From positions 186,001-250,000 of the forward strand of contig JADIZZ010000004.1 of NCBI GenBank assembly GCA_016704535.1: a stretch of DNA of 64,000 nt, in the 5' to 3' direction. Under the pieces are notes generated by a model that was given only the letters and a program-made list of their open reading frames with translations, made no database searches and was not told where the DNA came from. The translations under genes and the position numbers were made by a program. This stretch comes from Betaproteobacteria bacterium. Lineage in GTDB: Bacteria; Pseudomonadota; Gammaproteobacteria; Burkholderiales; Burkholderiaceae_C. Below, piece after piece: positions 49,633 through 59,275 of the stretch (the first letter of the stretch is position 1; the number at the start of each line of letters is the position of its first letter).

Positions 49633-50712
49633 ATGTACCGACCCGTGATCGCCCGTCTTTCATTGCGCGCCACCGCCGTGGCAGCTACCGGCCTGATGGC
49701 CGCCGCCGGCGCCCAGGCCCAGTCGTCCGTTCAGCTCTATGGCCTGATCGACCTCTCGGTCGGCCAGTTCCAGACCGCCGGCAGCGCCAAGGTCAAGCGC
49801 CTGGACAGCGGCAACATGAGCACCAGCTACTTCGGCTTCAAGGGCACCGAAGACCTGGGCAGCGGCCTGAAGGCCGGCTTCACGCTCGAAAGTTTCCTGC
49901 TCGCCGACTCCGGCGGCGCCGGCCGCGTGCCGGGTGTCGACGCCTTCTGGGCGCGCAATGCCAACGTCAGCCTGTCCGGCGGCTTCGGCATGCTGCGCCT
50001 GGGCCGCATGGGCCCACCGATGTTCGTGAGCTCGCTGCTTTTCAACGCCTATGGCGATTCCTTCGGCTATTCGCCGACGATCCGCCAGTACTACAACTTC
50101 CCGCACGGTGGCACTCAGTCGAACAACGCGCCGCTGGTGGGTGATTCGGGCTGGAACAACGCCATCGGCTACACCACGCCGCGCCTGGGCGGGCTTACGG
50201 CCAACCTGATGGTGGCCGCCGGCGAGGGCGCGGCCACGGCCAGGGGCCCGAACATCGGCGCCAACCTGCTGTACTTCGCCGGCCCGCTGGGCCTCACGCT
50301 GGCCTGGCAGAAGGTGGAAGCGCAAGGCACGCTGGGCCGTGGCATCTCGGCTTTCCCGGGCTTCAGCAGCCAGGACGCGCTGCAGTTCGGCGCCAGCTAC
50401 GACCTGAAGTTCGCCAAGTTCTTCGTGCAGTACGGCAGCATCGACACCAAGGCCACCCGCAAGGTCGAGACCAAGAACTTGAACCTCAGCGCCTCGGTGC
50501 CGATGGGCAGCGGCGCCATCCTGGCGGCCTACGGCAGCAGCAAGAGCACCACGGCAGGCGTGGCCGGCAAACCCGAGAGCGAAATGGTGACGCTGGGCTA
50601 CAACCACAAGCTGAGCAAGCGCACCGAACTCTACGCCCTGTACATGAGCGACAAGTACACCGGCAAGTCCAGCGGCACGACACTGGCGGCGGGCGTGCGC
50701 CACACCTTCTAG
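49633..50712 (+). CDS. Gram-negative general porin
   Basis: A 359-residue trimeric porin of the Burkholderiales type. Signal peptide ends GAQAQ (residue 30), then the first strand SSVQLYGLIDLSVGQF, the conserved GFKGTEDLGSGLKAGFTLES, the loop/strand FWARNANVSLSGGFGMLRLGRMGPP and the terminal strand TTLAAGVRHTF, ending in Phe as required for Bam recognition. AGGAGGAG precedes the ATG. Between guaD and a BMP transporter it probably provides outer-membrane passage for purines or small ureides; porins are however poorly selective. Confidence 0.92.
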   Translation: MYRPVIARLSLRATAVAATGLMAAAGAQAQSSVQLYGLIDLSVGQFQTAGSAKVKRLDSGNMSTSYFGFKGTEDLGSGLKAGFTLESFLLADSGGAGRVPGVDAFWARNANVSLSGGFGMLRLGRMGPPMFVSSLLFNAYGDSFGYSPTIRQYYNFPHGGTQSNNAPLVGDSGWNNAIGYTTPRLGGLTANLMVAAGEGAATARGPNIGANLLYFAGPLGLTLAWQKVEAQGTLGRGISAFPGFSSQDALQFGASYDLKFAKFFVQYGSIDTKATRKVETKNLNLSASVPMGSGAILAAYGSSKSTTAGVAGKPESEMVTLGYNHKLSKRTELYALYMSDKYTGKSSGTTLAAGVRHTF

Positions 50713-50733
50713 TCGACCCCGATCGGCCGCCGC

Positions 50734-50754
50734 GGAGATTTGCCGACAATCTCC
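50734..50754. promoter_or_regulatory. Stem-loop directly before the second BMP-type ATPase gene
   Basis: GGAGATT-TGCCGAC-AATCTCC is a perfect 7-bp inverted repeat ending 5 bp before the ATG at 50759. It occupies the place of the ribosome-binding site; no other purine-rich site is seen. It could be a terminator for the porin message, an operator or a hairpin limiting translation. Confidence 0.4.
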
Positions 50755-50758
50755 CTCC

Positions 50759-52277
50759 ATGGCCCGACTGGAACTCCGCGGCATCAGCAAGCAGTACCCC
50801 GCGGTTCGCGCCAACGACGGCGTGAGCCTGCGGGTGCTTCCCGGCGAGATCCATGCCGTGCTGGGCGAGAACGGCGCCGGCAAGAGCACCCTGATGAAGA
50901 TCATCTACGGTGCCGTGCAGCCCGACGAAGGCCAGATGTTGTGGAACGGCGAGCCGGTGGCGGTGAAGAGCCCGGCGCAGGCACGCGCCCTGGGCATCAG
51001 CATGGTCTACCAGCACTTCAGCCTGTTCGACACGCTGACGGCGGCCGAGAACGTCTGGCTGGGACTGGACAAGGCGCTGACGCTGCCCGAGGTGGCGGCG
51101 CGCATCAACGAGGTGGCGGCCAGCTACGGCCTCGACGTCGACCCGCAGCGCCCGGTGCACACGCTGAGCGTGGGCGAACGCCAGCGCGTGGAGATCGTGC
51201 GCGCGCTGCTGACGAAGCCGCAGCTGCTGATCCTGGACGAACCCACATCGGTGCTGACACCGCAGGCCGTGGACAAGCTCTTCGCCACGCTGCGCGCGCT
51301 GGCCGACGAGGGCTGCAGCATCCTCTACATCAGCCACAAGCTCGACGAGATACGCGCGCTGTGCACGCAATGCACGGTGCTGCGCGGCGGCAAGGTCACC
51401 GGCCAGGTGGACCCGCGCGAGGAAAGCAACGCCAGCCTGTCGCGGCTGATGATCGGTGCCGAGCCGACGGCGCTGAAGGCCCGCGCCGCCACCGCCGGCA
51501 GGCAGGTTCTGCTGGTGCGCAGCCTGAGCCTGCCCAAGCCCGACGAGTTCGGCATGGCGCTGAACGACATCGGCTTCGAGGTGCGTGCCGGCGAGGTGGT
51601 GGGCATCGCCGGCGTCTCGGGCAACGGCCAGCAGGAACTGATGGCGGCGTTGTCTGGCGAAGACCCGCGTGCCACGCCGGGCAGCATCGCGCTGGGCGGG
51701 CAGGACATCGCGCAGGCCAGCCCGCGCAAACGCCGCAAGCAGGGACTGCACTTCGTGCCCGAGGAGCGCCTGGGCCGCGGCGCCGTGCCCACGCTGAGCC
51801 TGGCGCAGAACACATTGCTCACGCGCACCGAGGCGGTGTCGAAGCTGGGCTGGATCGCCACCGGCCGGGTGCAGCGCCTGGCCGAAGAACTGATCGCACG
51901 TTTCCATGTGCGTGCCGGCGGCGCGGGCGCGGCGGCGAAGAGCCTGTCGGGCGGCAACCTGCAGAAGTTCATCGTCGGTCGCGAGATCAGCGGCCAACCC
52001 GAAGCTGCTCATCGTCAGCCAGCCCACCTGGGGCGTGGACGTGGGCGCGGCCGCGCAGATCCGCGGCGAACTGCTGGCGCTGCGCGACGCCGGCTGCGCG
52101 CTGCTGGTGGTGAGCGAGGAGCTCGACGAGCTCTTCGAGATCGCCGACCGGCTGCACGTCATCGCCCAGGGCCGGCTGTCGCCCAGTGTGCCAGTGGCCG
52201 ACGCCACCGTGGAACGGATAGGCGCCTGGATGAGCGGTCTGTGGGAAGCGCAGCCCGACATGGCGCCAATCGCGTGA
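50759..52277 (+). pseudogene. ABC transporter ATPase, BMP type, frameshifted
   Basis: A tandem ABC ATPase of about 505 residues disrupted by one extra base near 52001. Up to REISGQP the protein is normal: GENGAGKST, MVYQHFSLFDTLTAAENV, LSVGERQRVEIVRALL, LLILDEPTSVLTP, GVSGNGQQELM and LSGGNLQKFI. Then the frame turns to Arg-rich noise ending at 52288, while KLLIVSQPTWGVDVGAA, VVSEELDELFEIADRL and GAWMSGLW continue in the other frame to 52277. The spacing fits a one-base insertion exactly. It could be a real mutation or a sequencing error; neighbours are intact. Confidence 0.85.
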
Positions 52278-52284
52278 GCACGGC

Positions 52285-53370
52285 ATGACCATGTTCAAGC
52301 TCGAAGCGCGGCCGCAACCCAGCAAGCTGATGTCGCTGGCCAGCCCGCTGCTGGCGCTGGCCATCACGGTGCTCATCGGCGTCGGCCTCTTCGTGCTGCT
52401 GGGCAAGGACCCGCTGCGCGGCCTTCAGATGTTCTTCGTCGAGCCCGTGAAGAGCCTGTACGCACTGTCGGAGCTGAGCGTGAAGGCGACGCCGCTGATC
52501 CTCATCGCGCTGGGCCTGGCGGTGTGCTTCCGCAGCAACGTGTGGAACATCGGCGCAGAGGGGCAGTTCGTCGTCGGCGCGCTGTGCGCGGGCTGGGTGG
52601 CGATGCAGGCCGGGCCCGACACCGCCTGGCTGGGCCGCGGCATCGTCGTGCCGATACTGCTGGCCGGCGTGCTTGGCGGCATGCTGTGGGCGGCCATCGT
52701 GGCGCTGCTGCGCGACCGCTTCAATGCCAACGAGATCCTGGTCAGCCTGATGCTGGTCTACGTCGCCGAGCAGCTGCTGGGCTGGCTGGTCTACGGGCCC
52801 TGGAAGGACCCGGCGGGCTACAACTTCCCGCAGACCATCACCTTCCTGCCCGAAACGAAAATCCCGCGCCTGGTGCCGAACCTGCGCGCCCACATCGGCC
52901 TGCCGATGGCGCTGGTGGCAGTGGCGCTGCTGTGGGTCTTCCTCTTCCGCACCTACCGCGGTTTTGCGCTGCAGGTGGGCGGGCTGGCGCCGGCGGCGGC
53001 GCGGTATGCCGGCTTCTCGTCGCGCAGCGCGTTGTGGACGGCACTGCTGCTCAGCGGCGGCATGGCCGGCCTGGCCGGTGGCCTGGAAGCCGCCGGGCCG
53101 CTGGGCCAGCTGACGCCCTACGTGCCCGCCGGCTACGGTTTCGCCGCCATCATCGTTGCCTACGTGGGGCGGCTGCACCCGGTGGGCATCGTCTTCGCGG
53201 GCGTGCTGATGAGCATGTTCTACATCGGCGGTGAACTGGCGCAGTCGCGGCTGGGGCTGCCGAAGTCGCTGACGGGGGTGTTCCAGGGCCTGCTTCTCTT
53301 CACGCTGCTGGCTTGCGATACTTTGATTGCTTACCGGGTGCGGTGGATGCGCCCTGCTCGTGCCACCTGA
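52285..53370 (+). CDS. ABC transporter permease, BMP type (second transporter, first permease)
   Basis: A 361-residue BPD_transp_2 permease with eight to ten transmembrane segments. Typical segments are MSLASPLLALAITVLIGVGLFVLLG, KATPLILIALGLAVCFRSNVWNIGAEGQFVVGAL, RFNANEILVSLMLVYVAEQLL and GLAGGLEAAGPLGQLTPYVPAGYGFAAIIVAYVGRLHPVGI. It begins 7 bp after the end of the ATPase gene in the correct frame. It is a paralogue of the permease at 42277. The start is ATG in GCATGACC. Confidence 0.9.
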   Translation: MTMFKLEARPQPSKLMSLASPLLALAITVLIGVGLFVLLGKDPLRGLQMFFVEPVKSLYALSELSVKATPLILIALGLAVCFRSNVWNIGAEGQFVVGALCAGWVAMQAGPDTAWLGRGIVVPILLAGVLGGMLWAAIVALLRDRFNANEILVSLMLVYVAEQLLGWLVYGPWKDPAGYNFPQTITFLPETKIPRLVPNLRAHIGLPMALVAVALLWVFLFRTYRGFALQVGGLAPAAARYAGFSSRSALWTALLLSGGMAGLAGGLEAAGPLGQLTPYVPAGYGFAAIIVAYVGRLHPVGIVFAGVLMSMFYIGGELAQSRLGLPKSLTGVFQGLLLFTLLACDTLIAYRVRWMRPARAT

Positions 53371-53375
53371 GCGCC

Positions 53376-54296
53376 ATGGACGCCATCGCCCTCCTCCTGG
53401 CCGCCACCTTCAACGCCGGCACCATCCTGGCGCTGGCCGGCTTGGGCCTGCTGATCAACGAACGCGCCGGCATCGTCAACCTGGGTGCCGAGGGCATGAT
53501 GCTGGTCGCAGCGATTGCCGGTTTTGCCACCGCCGTCACCACCGGCAGCGCGGCGCTGGGCTTGGCGGCAGGCGCCGCCGCAGGCGGCGTGATGGCGGCG
53601 CTGTTCGGATGGATGGTGATCTGGCTCAACACCAACCAGGTCGCCACGGGCCTCGCGCTCAGCCTCTTCGGCGGCGGCTTCTCGGCCTTCGTCGGCGTGA
53701 ATTTCGTGCAGGCCAAGATCGGCCAGCGGCCCGAATTCCACATCCCCTTCCTCGCCGACCTGCCCTTCGTCGGCCCGGCCTTCTTCCGCCAGCACCCGAT
53801 GGTCTACGCGGCAGTGGCGCTGGTTTTCGCCCTGGCCTGGTTCCTCTACCGCAGCCGCGCCGGGCTGGTGCTGCGCGCGGTGGGGGAATCACCCGAATCA
53901 GCGCATGCCCTGGGCTACCCGGTACGGCGGATCCGCCTGGCGGCGGTGGTGGCCGGAGGCGCGCTGTGTGGCCTGGCCGGCGCCTACGTCTCCACCGTCT
54001 ACACGCCGCTGTGGGTGGAAGGCATGGTCGCCGGCAAGGGCTGGATCGCGCTGGCGCTCACCACCTTCGCCACCTGGCGCCCGGGCCGGCTGCTGCTGGG
54101 CGCCTACCTCTTCGGCGGCGTGACCATGCTGCAATTCCACCTGCAGGGCCAGGGCGTCGAGGTCCCCAGCCAGTTCCTCAGCATGCTGCCCTACGTGGCC
54201 ACCATCGTGGTGCTGGTGCTGATCTCGCGCAACGCGGCATGGATACGCGCGAACATGCCGGCATCCTTGGGCAAACCGTTCTTCCCGGGCTCGTGA
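53376..54296 (+). CDS. ABC transporter permease, BMP type (second transporter, second permease)
   Basis: A 306-residue permease. Family elements are FNAGTILALAGLGLLINERAGIVNLGAEGMMLVAAIAG, LNTNQVATGLALSLFGGGFSAFVG, VLRAVGESPESAHALGYPVRRIRLAAVVAGGALCGLAGAYVS and VEGMVAGKGWIALALTTFATWRPGRLLLGAYLFGG. It starts 5 bp after the first permease and lies 49 bp before the BMP protein gene. In contrast to the 42-45 kb operon, the two permease genes are contiguous here. Confidence 0.9.
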   Translation: MDAIALLLAATFNAGTILALAGLGLLINERAGIVNLGAEGMMLVAAIAGFATAVTTGSAALGLAAGAAAGGVMAALFGWMVIWLNTNQVATGLALSLFGGGFSAFVGVNFVQAKIGQRPEFHIPFLADLPFVGPAFFRQHPMVYAAVALVFALAWFLYRSRAGLVLRAVGESPESAHALGYPVRRIRLAAVVAGGALCGLAGAYVSTVYTPLWVEGMVAGKGWIALALTTFATWRPGRLLLGAYLFGGVTMLQFHLQGQGVEVPSQFLSMLPYVATIVVLVLISRNAAWIRANMPASLGKPFFPGS

Positions 54297-54345
54297 CCCG
54301 CCCGCACTGCACCTTCCAACCCTTCAACCAGGAGAGAGAGAACCC

Positions 54346-55500
54346 ATGAGCACGAACACCAAACGCCGACTGCTGCAACTGGCCGGCTGGTCCACGCTGG
54401 CCGCCACCGCGGCGCTCGTCGGCTGCGGCAAGAAAGAAGCGCCGCCGCCGACCGCCGCGGCCCCCGCCGCTTCAGCGCCTGCGCCCAAGCCGGCGCCGCT
54501 GAAGATCGCCTTCGCCTACATCGGCCCCGTCGGCGACGGCGGCTGGACGTTTGCGCACGACAACGGCCGCAAGGCCATCGAGAAGGAGTTCGGCGACAAG
54601 GTGGTCACCAGCTTCGTCGAGAAGGTGCCCGAAAGCGCCGACGCCGAGCGTGTGTTCCGCGACCTCGCCGGCCAGGGCAACCAGCTGATCTTCGGCACCA
54701 CCTTCGGCTACATGGAACCGATGCTCAAGGTGGCCGCCGACAACACGCAGGTGAAGTTCGAGCACGCCACCGGCTACAAGACCGCGCCCAACATGCGCAC
54801 CTACGACAGCCGCACCTACGAGGGCGCCTACATGGCCGGCATCATCGCCGGCAAGATGAGCAAGGCCGGCGTGCTGGGCGTGGTGGGCAGCATCCCCATC
54901 CCCGAGGTCATCCGCAACATCAACAGCTTCACGCTCGGTGCGCAGAGCGTGAACCCGAAGGTGAAGACCAAGGTGGTGTGGGTCAACGAGTGGTTCAACC
55001 CGCCCAAGGAAACCGAGGCCGCCCAGAGCCTGATCAACCAGGGCGCCGACGTGCTGTTCCAGAACACCGACAGCTCGGCCGTGCTGCAGACCGCGGCCAA
55101 GAACAAGAAGCTGGCCTTCGGCTGGGACAGCGACATGACGGCCTACGCGCCCGAGGCCCACCTGGCCAGCGCCATCATCAACTGGGGCCCCTACTACGTG
55201 AAGGCCACGAAGGACGCGCTGGCAGGCACCTGGGCCACCGGCAGCGTGTGGTGGGGCGTGAAGGAAGGCGCGATCGACATCGTCAGCATCAACGCCGCCG
55301 TGCCGGCCGAGACGCAGGACGCCGTGGCCAAGGTCAAGGCCGGGTTGAAGGACGGCAGCTTCGCCATCTGGAAGGGCCCCATCGTCGGCAGCGACGGCAA
55401 GGAAGTGCTGGCCAAGGATGCCGTGGCCGACGACAAATTCCTGGGTGGCGTGAACTTCTACGTCAAGGGCGTGGAGGGCAAGGTGCCGGCAGGGAAGTAA
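54346..55500 (+). CDS. BMP-family ABC transporter lipoprotein
   Basis: A 384-residue BMP-family binding protein made as a lipoprotein: the signal ends in the lipobox ALVGC (about Cys27), followed by an Ala/Pro linker. Ligand-fold segments are KIAFAYIGPVGDGGWTFAHDNGRKA, FGTTFGYMEPMLKVAADN, YEGAYMAGIIAGKMSKAGVLGVVG and INSFTLGAQSVNPKVKTKVVW. Membrane anchoring contrasts with the Tat-exported BMP protein at 41150. GGAGAG precedes the ATG. With guaD upstream, purine bases or nucleosides are the likely cargo. Confidence 0.9.
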   Translation: MSTNTKRRLLQLAGWSTLAATAALVGCGKKEAPPPTAAAPAASAPAPKPAPLKIAFAYIGPVGDGGWTFAHDNGRKAIEKEFGDKVVTSFVEKVPESADAERVFRDLAGQGNQLIFGTTFGYMEPMLKVAADNTQVKFEHATGYKTAPNMRTYDSRTYEGAYMAGIIAGKMSKAGVLGVVGSIPIPEVIRNINSFTLGAQSVNPKVKTKVVWVNEWFNPPKETEAAQSLINQGADVLFQNTDSSAVLQTAAKNKKLAFGWDSDMTAYAPEAHLASAIINWGPYYVKATKDALAGTWATGSVWWGVKEGAIDIVSINAAVPAETQDAVAKVKAGLKDGSFAIWKGPIVGSDGKEVLAKDAVADDKFLGGVNFYVKGVEGKVPAGK

Positions 55501-55525
55501 GCCCAGACGACGGGGCCAACCCCCC

Positions 55526-56428
55526 TCACCGCGCCCACCAGTCGTCGCCGAACTGCCCCTGCAACCAGTCGACGAAGCCCGTCACCTTCGTCGGCACCAG
55601 GCGCGGCGACGGGTAGACGGCGTGCATCTCCTGCGACGGCAGCGCCCAGCCCGGCAGCAGCGGCAACACCGTGCCGCTGCGGATGCTGTCATGCGCCACG
55701 TAGCGCGGCAGCACGGCCAGGCCCAGGCCGGCGCGAGCGGCCGCCAGCAGCGCCGACAGGTTGTTGCTGCGCAGCGGCCCATGCACGCCCACGGCCAGCG
55801 CGCCGCCGTCGGGGCCGGTGAAGTGCCAGACGTCGTCGCCCTGCACGGTGCTGTAGATCAGCGCGCTGTGCTGCGCCAGATCGGCCGGCTGCAGCGGCGT
55901 GCCGTGCTCGCGCAGGTAGGCCGGGGCGCCCACCAGCACCCAATGGTTCACGCCGAGATAACGGGAACCCAGTGAGCTGTCGGCCAGCCGACCCATCCGC
56001 AGCGCCAAGTCGATGCCCTGCTCCACCAGGTTGACATAGCGGTCCTCGAAGCTGAGATCGATCTGCAGTTCCGGGTGCTGCTGCATGAAGCGCAGCACCA
56101 GCGGCACCAGCACGCGCCGGCCGAAGGCCACGCTGGTGCTGATGCGCAGCGTGCCCGTCACGCGGCTCTGCATCAGAGCGGCCAGGTTGTCGGCGTCTTC
56201 CAACTGGCGCGCGATGCTCTTGCACTTGTCGTAGTAGGCCGCGCCCACCTCGGTGGGCGTGACGCCCCGGGTACTGCGGTGGAGCAACCGCGCGCCCAGG
56301 CGCTTCTCGAGCGCCGCCACGTGCTTGGTGGCCGTGGGCTGGGTGATGCCCATGTCGGCGCTGGCCTTGCTGAAGCTGCCCGTCTCGACGACGCGGATGA
56401 AGAGGCGGATGCCGGTGACGGTGTCCAT
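55526..56428 (-). CDS. LysR-family regulator, probably of gcl
   Basis: A 300-residue LysR regulator. The helix-turn-helix is at about 15-65 (FIRVVETGSFSKASADMGITQPTATKHVAALEKRLGARLLHRSTRGVTPTEVG), followed by a substrate-binding domain (RISTSVAFGRRVLVPLVLRFMQQHPELQIDLSFEDRYVNLVEQGIDLALRMG), of the CrgA/AaeR-like subgroup. It is divergent from gcl across 121 bp containing a strong palindrome, so it probably controls the glyoxylate genes and itself; the effector may be glyoxylate or an intermediate of the route. Confidence 0.88.
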   Translation of the reverse strand: MDTVTGIRLFIRVVETGSFSKASADMGITQPTATKHVAALEKRLGARLLHRSTRGVTPTEVGAAYYDKCKSIARQLEDADNLAALMQSRVTGTLRISTSVAFGRRVLVPLVLRFMQQHPELQIDLSFEDRYVNLVEQGIDLALRMGRLADSSLGSRYLGVNHWVLVGAPAYLREHGTPLQPADLAQHSALIYSTVQGDDVWHFTGPDGGALAVGVHGPLRSNNLSALLAAARAGLGLAVLPRYVAHDSIRSGTVLPLLPGWALPSQEMHAVYPSPRLVPTKVTGFVDWLQGQFGDDWWAR

Positions 56429-56454
56429 GTGGCGGGCTCGCTCCAGTCAGTTCA

Positions 56455-56473
56455 CTATTCCACCATGGAATAG
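56455..56473. promoter_or_regulatory. Palindromic LysR operator between lysR and gcl
   Basis: CTATTCCA-CCA-TGGAATAG has perfect 8-bp arms around a 3-nt centre and contains the T-N11-A LysR core (TTCCACCATGGAA). It lies 27 bp before the lysR start and 77 bp before the gcl start, suited to repress lysR and activate gcl. Confidence 0.7.
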
Positions 56474-56549
56474 CTCATATCCACCCGCTGCACTTCTCCC
56501 GGGCGCGCCACTGCCCGAACATCCCTTCACCGCAACAGGAGACACAACG

Positions 56550-58340
56550 ATGGCAAAGATGAAGGCCGCCATGGCCGCCGTGCTGGTGATGGAGAAGGAA
56601 GGCATCACGCAGGCCTTCGGGGTGCCCGGCGCCGCCATCAACCCGCTGTACGCCGCGCTGCGCGAGCGCCAGAGCATCGCCCACATCCTGGCCCGCCACG
56701 TCGAGGCCGCCAGCCACATGGCCGAGGGCTACACCCGCGCCAAGGCCGGCAACATCGGCGTCTGCATCGGCACCAGCGGCCCCGCCGGCACCGACATGAT
56801 CACCGGCATGTACTCGGCCAGCGCCGACAGCATCCCCATCCTGTGCATCACCGGCCAGGCGCCGCGGGCTCGCCTCTACAAGGAAGACTTTCAGGCCGTC
56901 GACATCGAGTCGATCGCCAAGCCCGTGACCAAGATGTCGGTCACCGTGCGTGAACCCGGCCTGGTGCCGCGGGTCTTCCAGCAGGCCTTCCACGAAATGC
57001 GCAGCGGCCGCCCCGGCCCGGTGCTGATCGACCTGCCCTTCGACGTGCAGATGGCGGAGATCGAATTCGACATCGACACCTACGAGCCGCTGCCCGTCTA
57101 CAAGCCCGCCGCGACGCGCAAGCAGATCGAGAAGGCGCTGGACATGCTGCAGGCGGCCGAGAAGCCGCTCATCGTGGCCGGTGGCGGCATCATCAACGCC
57201 GACGCGTCCGACCTGCTGGTCGAACTGGCCGAGCTGACCGGCGTGCCCGTCATCCCCACGCTGATGGGCTGGGGCACGATTCCCGACGACCACCCGCTGA
57301 TGGCCGGCATGTGCGGCCTGCAGACCAGCCACCGCTACGGCAACGCCACGATGCTGGCCAGCGACTTCGTGCTGGGCATCGGCAACCGCTTCGCCAACCG
57401 CCACACCGGCAGCGTCGAGACCTACACGAAGGACCGCAAGTTCGTGCACGTCGACATCGAACCGACGCAGATCGGCCGCGTCTTCACGCCCGACTTCGGC
57501 ATCGTCTCCGACGCCAAGATCGCGCTCGAACTTTTCGTGCAGGTGGCCGCCGAGCGCAAGGCCGCGGGCAAGCTGAAGGACCGCAGCGACTGGGTCCACC
57601 GCTGCCAGGAGCGCAAGCGCCTGATGCACCGCAAGACGCACTTCGAGCAGATCCCGATCAAGCCGCAGCGTGTCTACGAAGAGATGAACAAGGCCTTCGG
57701 CCGCGACACCGTCTACGTGACCACCATCGGCCTGTCGCAGATCGCCGGTGCGCAGTTCCTGCACGTCTTCGAGCCGCGCCAGTGGATCAATTGCGGTCAG
57801 GCCGGCCCGCTGGGCTGGACGCTGCCCGCCGCGCTGGGTGTGGTGGCCAGCGACACCACCAAGACCGTGGTGGGCCTGTGCGGCGATTACGACTTCCAGT
57901 TCCTGATCGAGGAACTGGCGGTGGGCGCGCAGTTCAAGCTGCCGCTGGTGGTGGTGCTGGTGAACAACAGCTACCTGGGCCTGATCCGTCAGAGCCAGCG
58001 CGGCTTCGACATGGACTTCTGCGTGCAGTTGGCCTTCGACAACATGAACGTCGACGACCCGGCGCTGAAGGGCTACGGCATGGACCACGCCAAGGTGGTG
58101 GAAGGCATGGGCTGCAAGGCGCTGCGCGTGACCGACCCCGACAAGATCGAGGGCGCGCTGGCCCAGGCCAAGGCCATGGCGCAGGAACTGCGCGTGCCGG
58201 TGGTGGTGGAAGTCATTCTCGAGAAGGTGACGAACATCGCGATGGGCACCGAGATCGACAAGGTCAACGAGTTCGAGGACATTGACTGCCGTCACCCCGA
58301 AGGCCGCGAAGGCCTCGTGACAGCCGGCCTGCTCGAGTAA
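56550..58340 (+). CDS. gcl: Glyoxylate carboligase
   Basis: A 596-residue thiamine-diphosphate enzyme that condenses two glyoxylates to tartronate semialdehyde and CO2. The N-terminal FGVPGAAINPLYAALRE has the Gcl-specific replacement of the catalytic Glu found in other ThDP enzymes. Further marks are VCIGTSGPAGTDMITGMYSASADSIPILCITGQAPRARLYKEDFQAVDIESIAKP, FVHVDIEPTQIGRVF and the ThDP/Mg motif GDYDFQFLIEELAVGAQF...NNSYLGLIRQ. The ATG at 56550 follows CAGGAG. It is the first gene of gcl-hyi-glxR, the outlet for glyoxylate from ureide degradation. Confidence 0.96.
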   Translation: MAKMKAAMAAVLVMEKEGITQAFGVPGAAINPLYAALRERQSIAHILARHVEAASHMAEGYTRAKAGNIGVCIGTSGPAGTDMITGMYSASADSIPILCITGQAPRARLYKEDFQAVDIESIAKPVTKMSVTVREPGLVPRVFQQAFHEMRSGRPGPVLIDLPFDVQMAEIEFDIDTYEPLPVYKPAATRKQIEKALDMLQAAEKPLIVAGGGIINADASDLLVELAELTGVPVIPTLMGWGTIPDDHPLMAGMCGLQTSHRYGNATMLASDFVLGIGNRFANRHTGSVETYTKDRKFVHVDIEPTQIGRVFTPDFGIVSDAKIALELFVQVAAERKAAGKLKDRSDWVHRCQERKRLMHRKTHFEQIPIKPQRVYEEMNKAFGRDTVYVTTIGLSQIAGAQFLHVFEPRQWINCGQAGPLGWTLPAALGVVASDTTKTVVGLCGDYDFQFLIEELAVGAQFKLPLVVVLVNNSYLGLIRQSQRGFDMDFCVQLAFDNMNVDDPALKGYGMDHAKVVEGMGCKALRVTDPDKIEGALAQAKAMAQELRVPVVVEVILEKVTNIAMGTEIDKVNEFEDIDCRHPEGREGLVTAGLLE

Positions 58341-58457
58341 GCTGACCCAAGGCCAGGCGGCACGGAGCCGCCGCCCAAACGCCACCGTGCGAACCCAGAA
58401 CAGCGCCGGCCCGCTGCCAAGCGGCCAGGCGCTGCACCACTTTTACGGAGACCCGTC

Positions 58458-59255
58458 ATGCCCCGCTTTGCCGCCAACCTGACCATGCTCTTCAACGAGG
58501 TGCCCTTCCTCGACCGCTTCGAACGTGCGGCGCGGACGGGCTTCTCCTGTGTGGAGTTTCTCTTTCCCTATCCCTACGCCACCGCCGACATCAAGGCGCG
58601 CCTGGAGAGCAACCGCCTGAAGCTGGTGCTGCACAACCTGCCCGCAGGCAACTGGGACGCCGGCGAGCGAGGCATAGGCTGCCTGCCCGACCGCGTGGCC
58701 GAATTCCGCGCCGGCGTGGCCCAGGCCATCGAAGTGGGCACGGCCTTGGGCGTGCCGCAGATCAACTGCCTGGCGGGCAAGGCCCCGGCCGGCGTGGACG
58801 ACGCGCTGCTGCGCCAGACTCTCGTCGAGAACCTGCGCTACGCCGCCGCGGCATTGAAGAAGGCGGGCATCAAGCTCCTGATCGAGCCGATCAACAACTA
58901 CGACATCCCGGGCTTCTGGCTGAACAAGACCGACAAGGCCATCTCGGTCATCGAAGAGGTCGGTTCCGACAACCTCTTTCTGCAGTACGACATCTACCAC
59001 GCGCAGCGCTACGAAGGCGAGCTGGCGGCGACGATGGCCAAGCACATCGCGCGCATCGCGCACATCCAGATCGCCGACAACCCGGGCCGCAACGAGCCCG
59101 GCACGGGCGAGATCCACTACCCCTTCCTGTTCGCGCACCTCGACCGCATCGGCTACAAGGGCTGGATAGGCTGCGAGTACAAACCCGCCGCCAGCACCGA
59201 AGCCGGCATGGGCTGGCTCGAACAGGCGCGCCGCACCTTGCGCGCCACCGCCTGA
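58458..59255 (+). CDS. hyi: Hydroxypyruvate isomerase
   Basis: A 265-residue AP-endonuclease-2/TIM-barrel isomerase interconverting hydroxypyruvate and tartronate semialdehyde. Family segments are MPRFAANLTMLFNEVPFLDRFERAARTGFSCVEFLFPY, LVLHNLPAGNWDAGERGI, LLIEPINNYDIPGFWLNKTDKAI, LQYDIYHAQRYEGELAATM, HIQIADNPGRNEPGTGEI and IGCEYKPAA, with metal-ligand Glu, Asp and His in these. GGAG precedes the ATG. It lies 117 bp after gcl and 20 bp before glxR. Confidence 0.95.
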   Translation: MPRFAANLTMLFNEVPFLDRFERAARTGFSCVEFLFPYPYATADIKARLESNRLKLVLHNLPAGNWDAGERGIGCLPDRVAEFRAGVAQAIEVGTALGVPQINCLAGKAPAGVDDALLRQTLVENLRYAAAALKKAGIKLLIEPINNYDIPGFWLNKTDKAISVIEEVGSDNLFLQYDIYHAQRYEGELAATMAKHIARIAHIQIADNPGRNEPGTGEIHYPFLFAHLDRIGYKGWIGCEYKPAASTEAGMGWLEQARRTLRATA

Positions 59256-59275
59256 AACTTCACGGAGACACCCAC

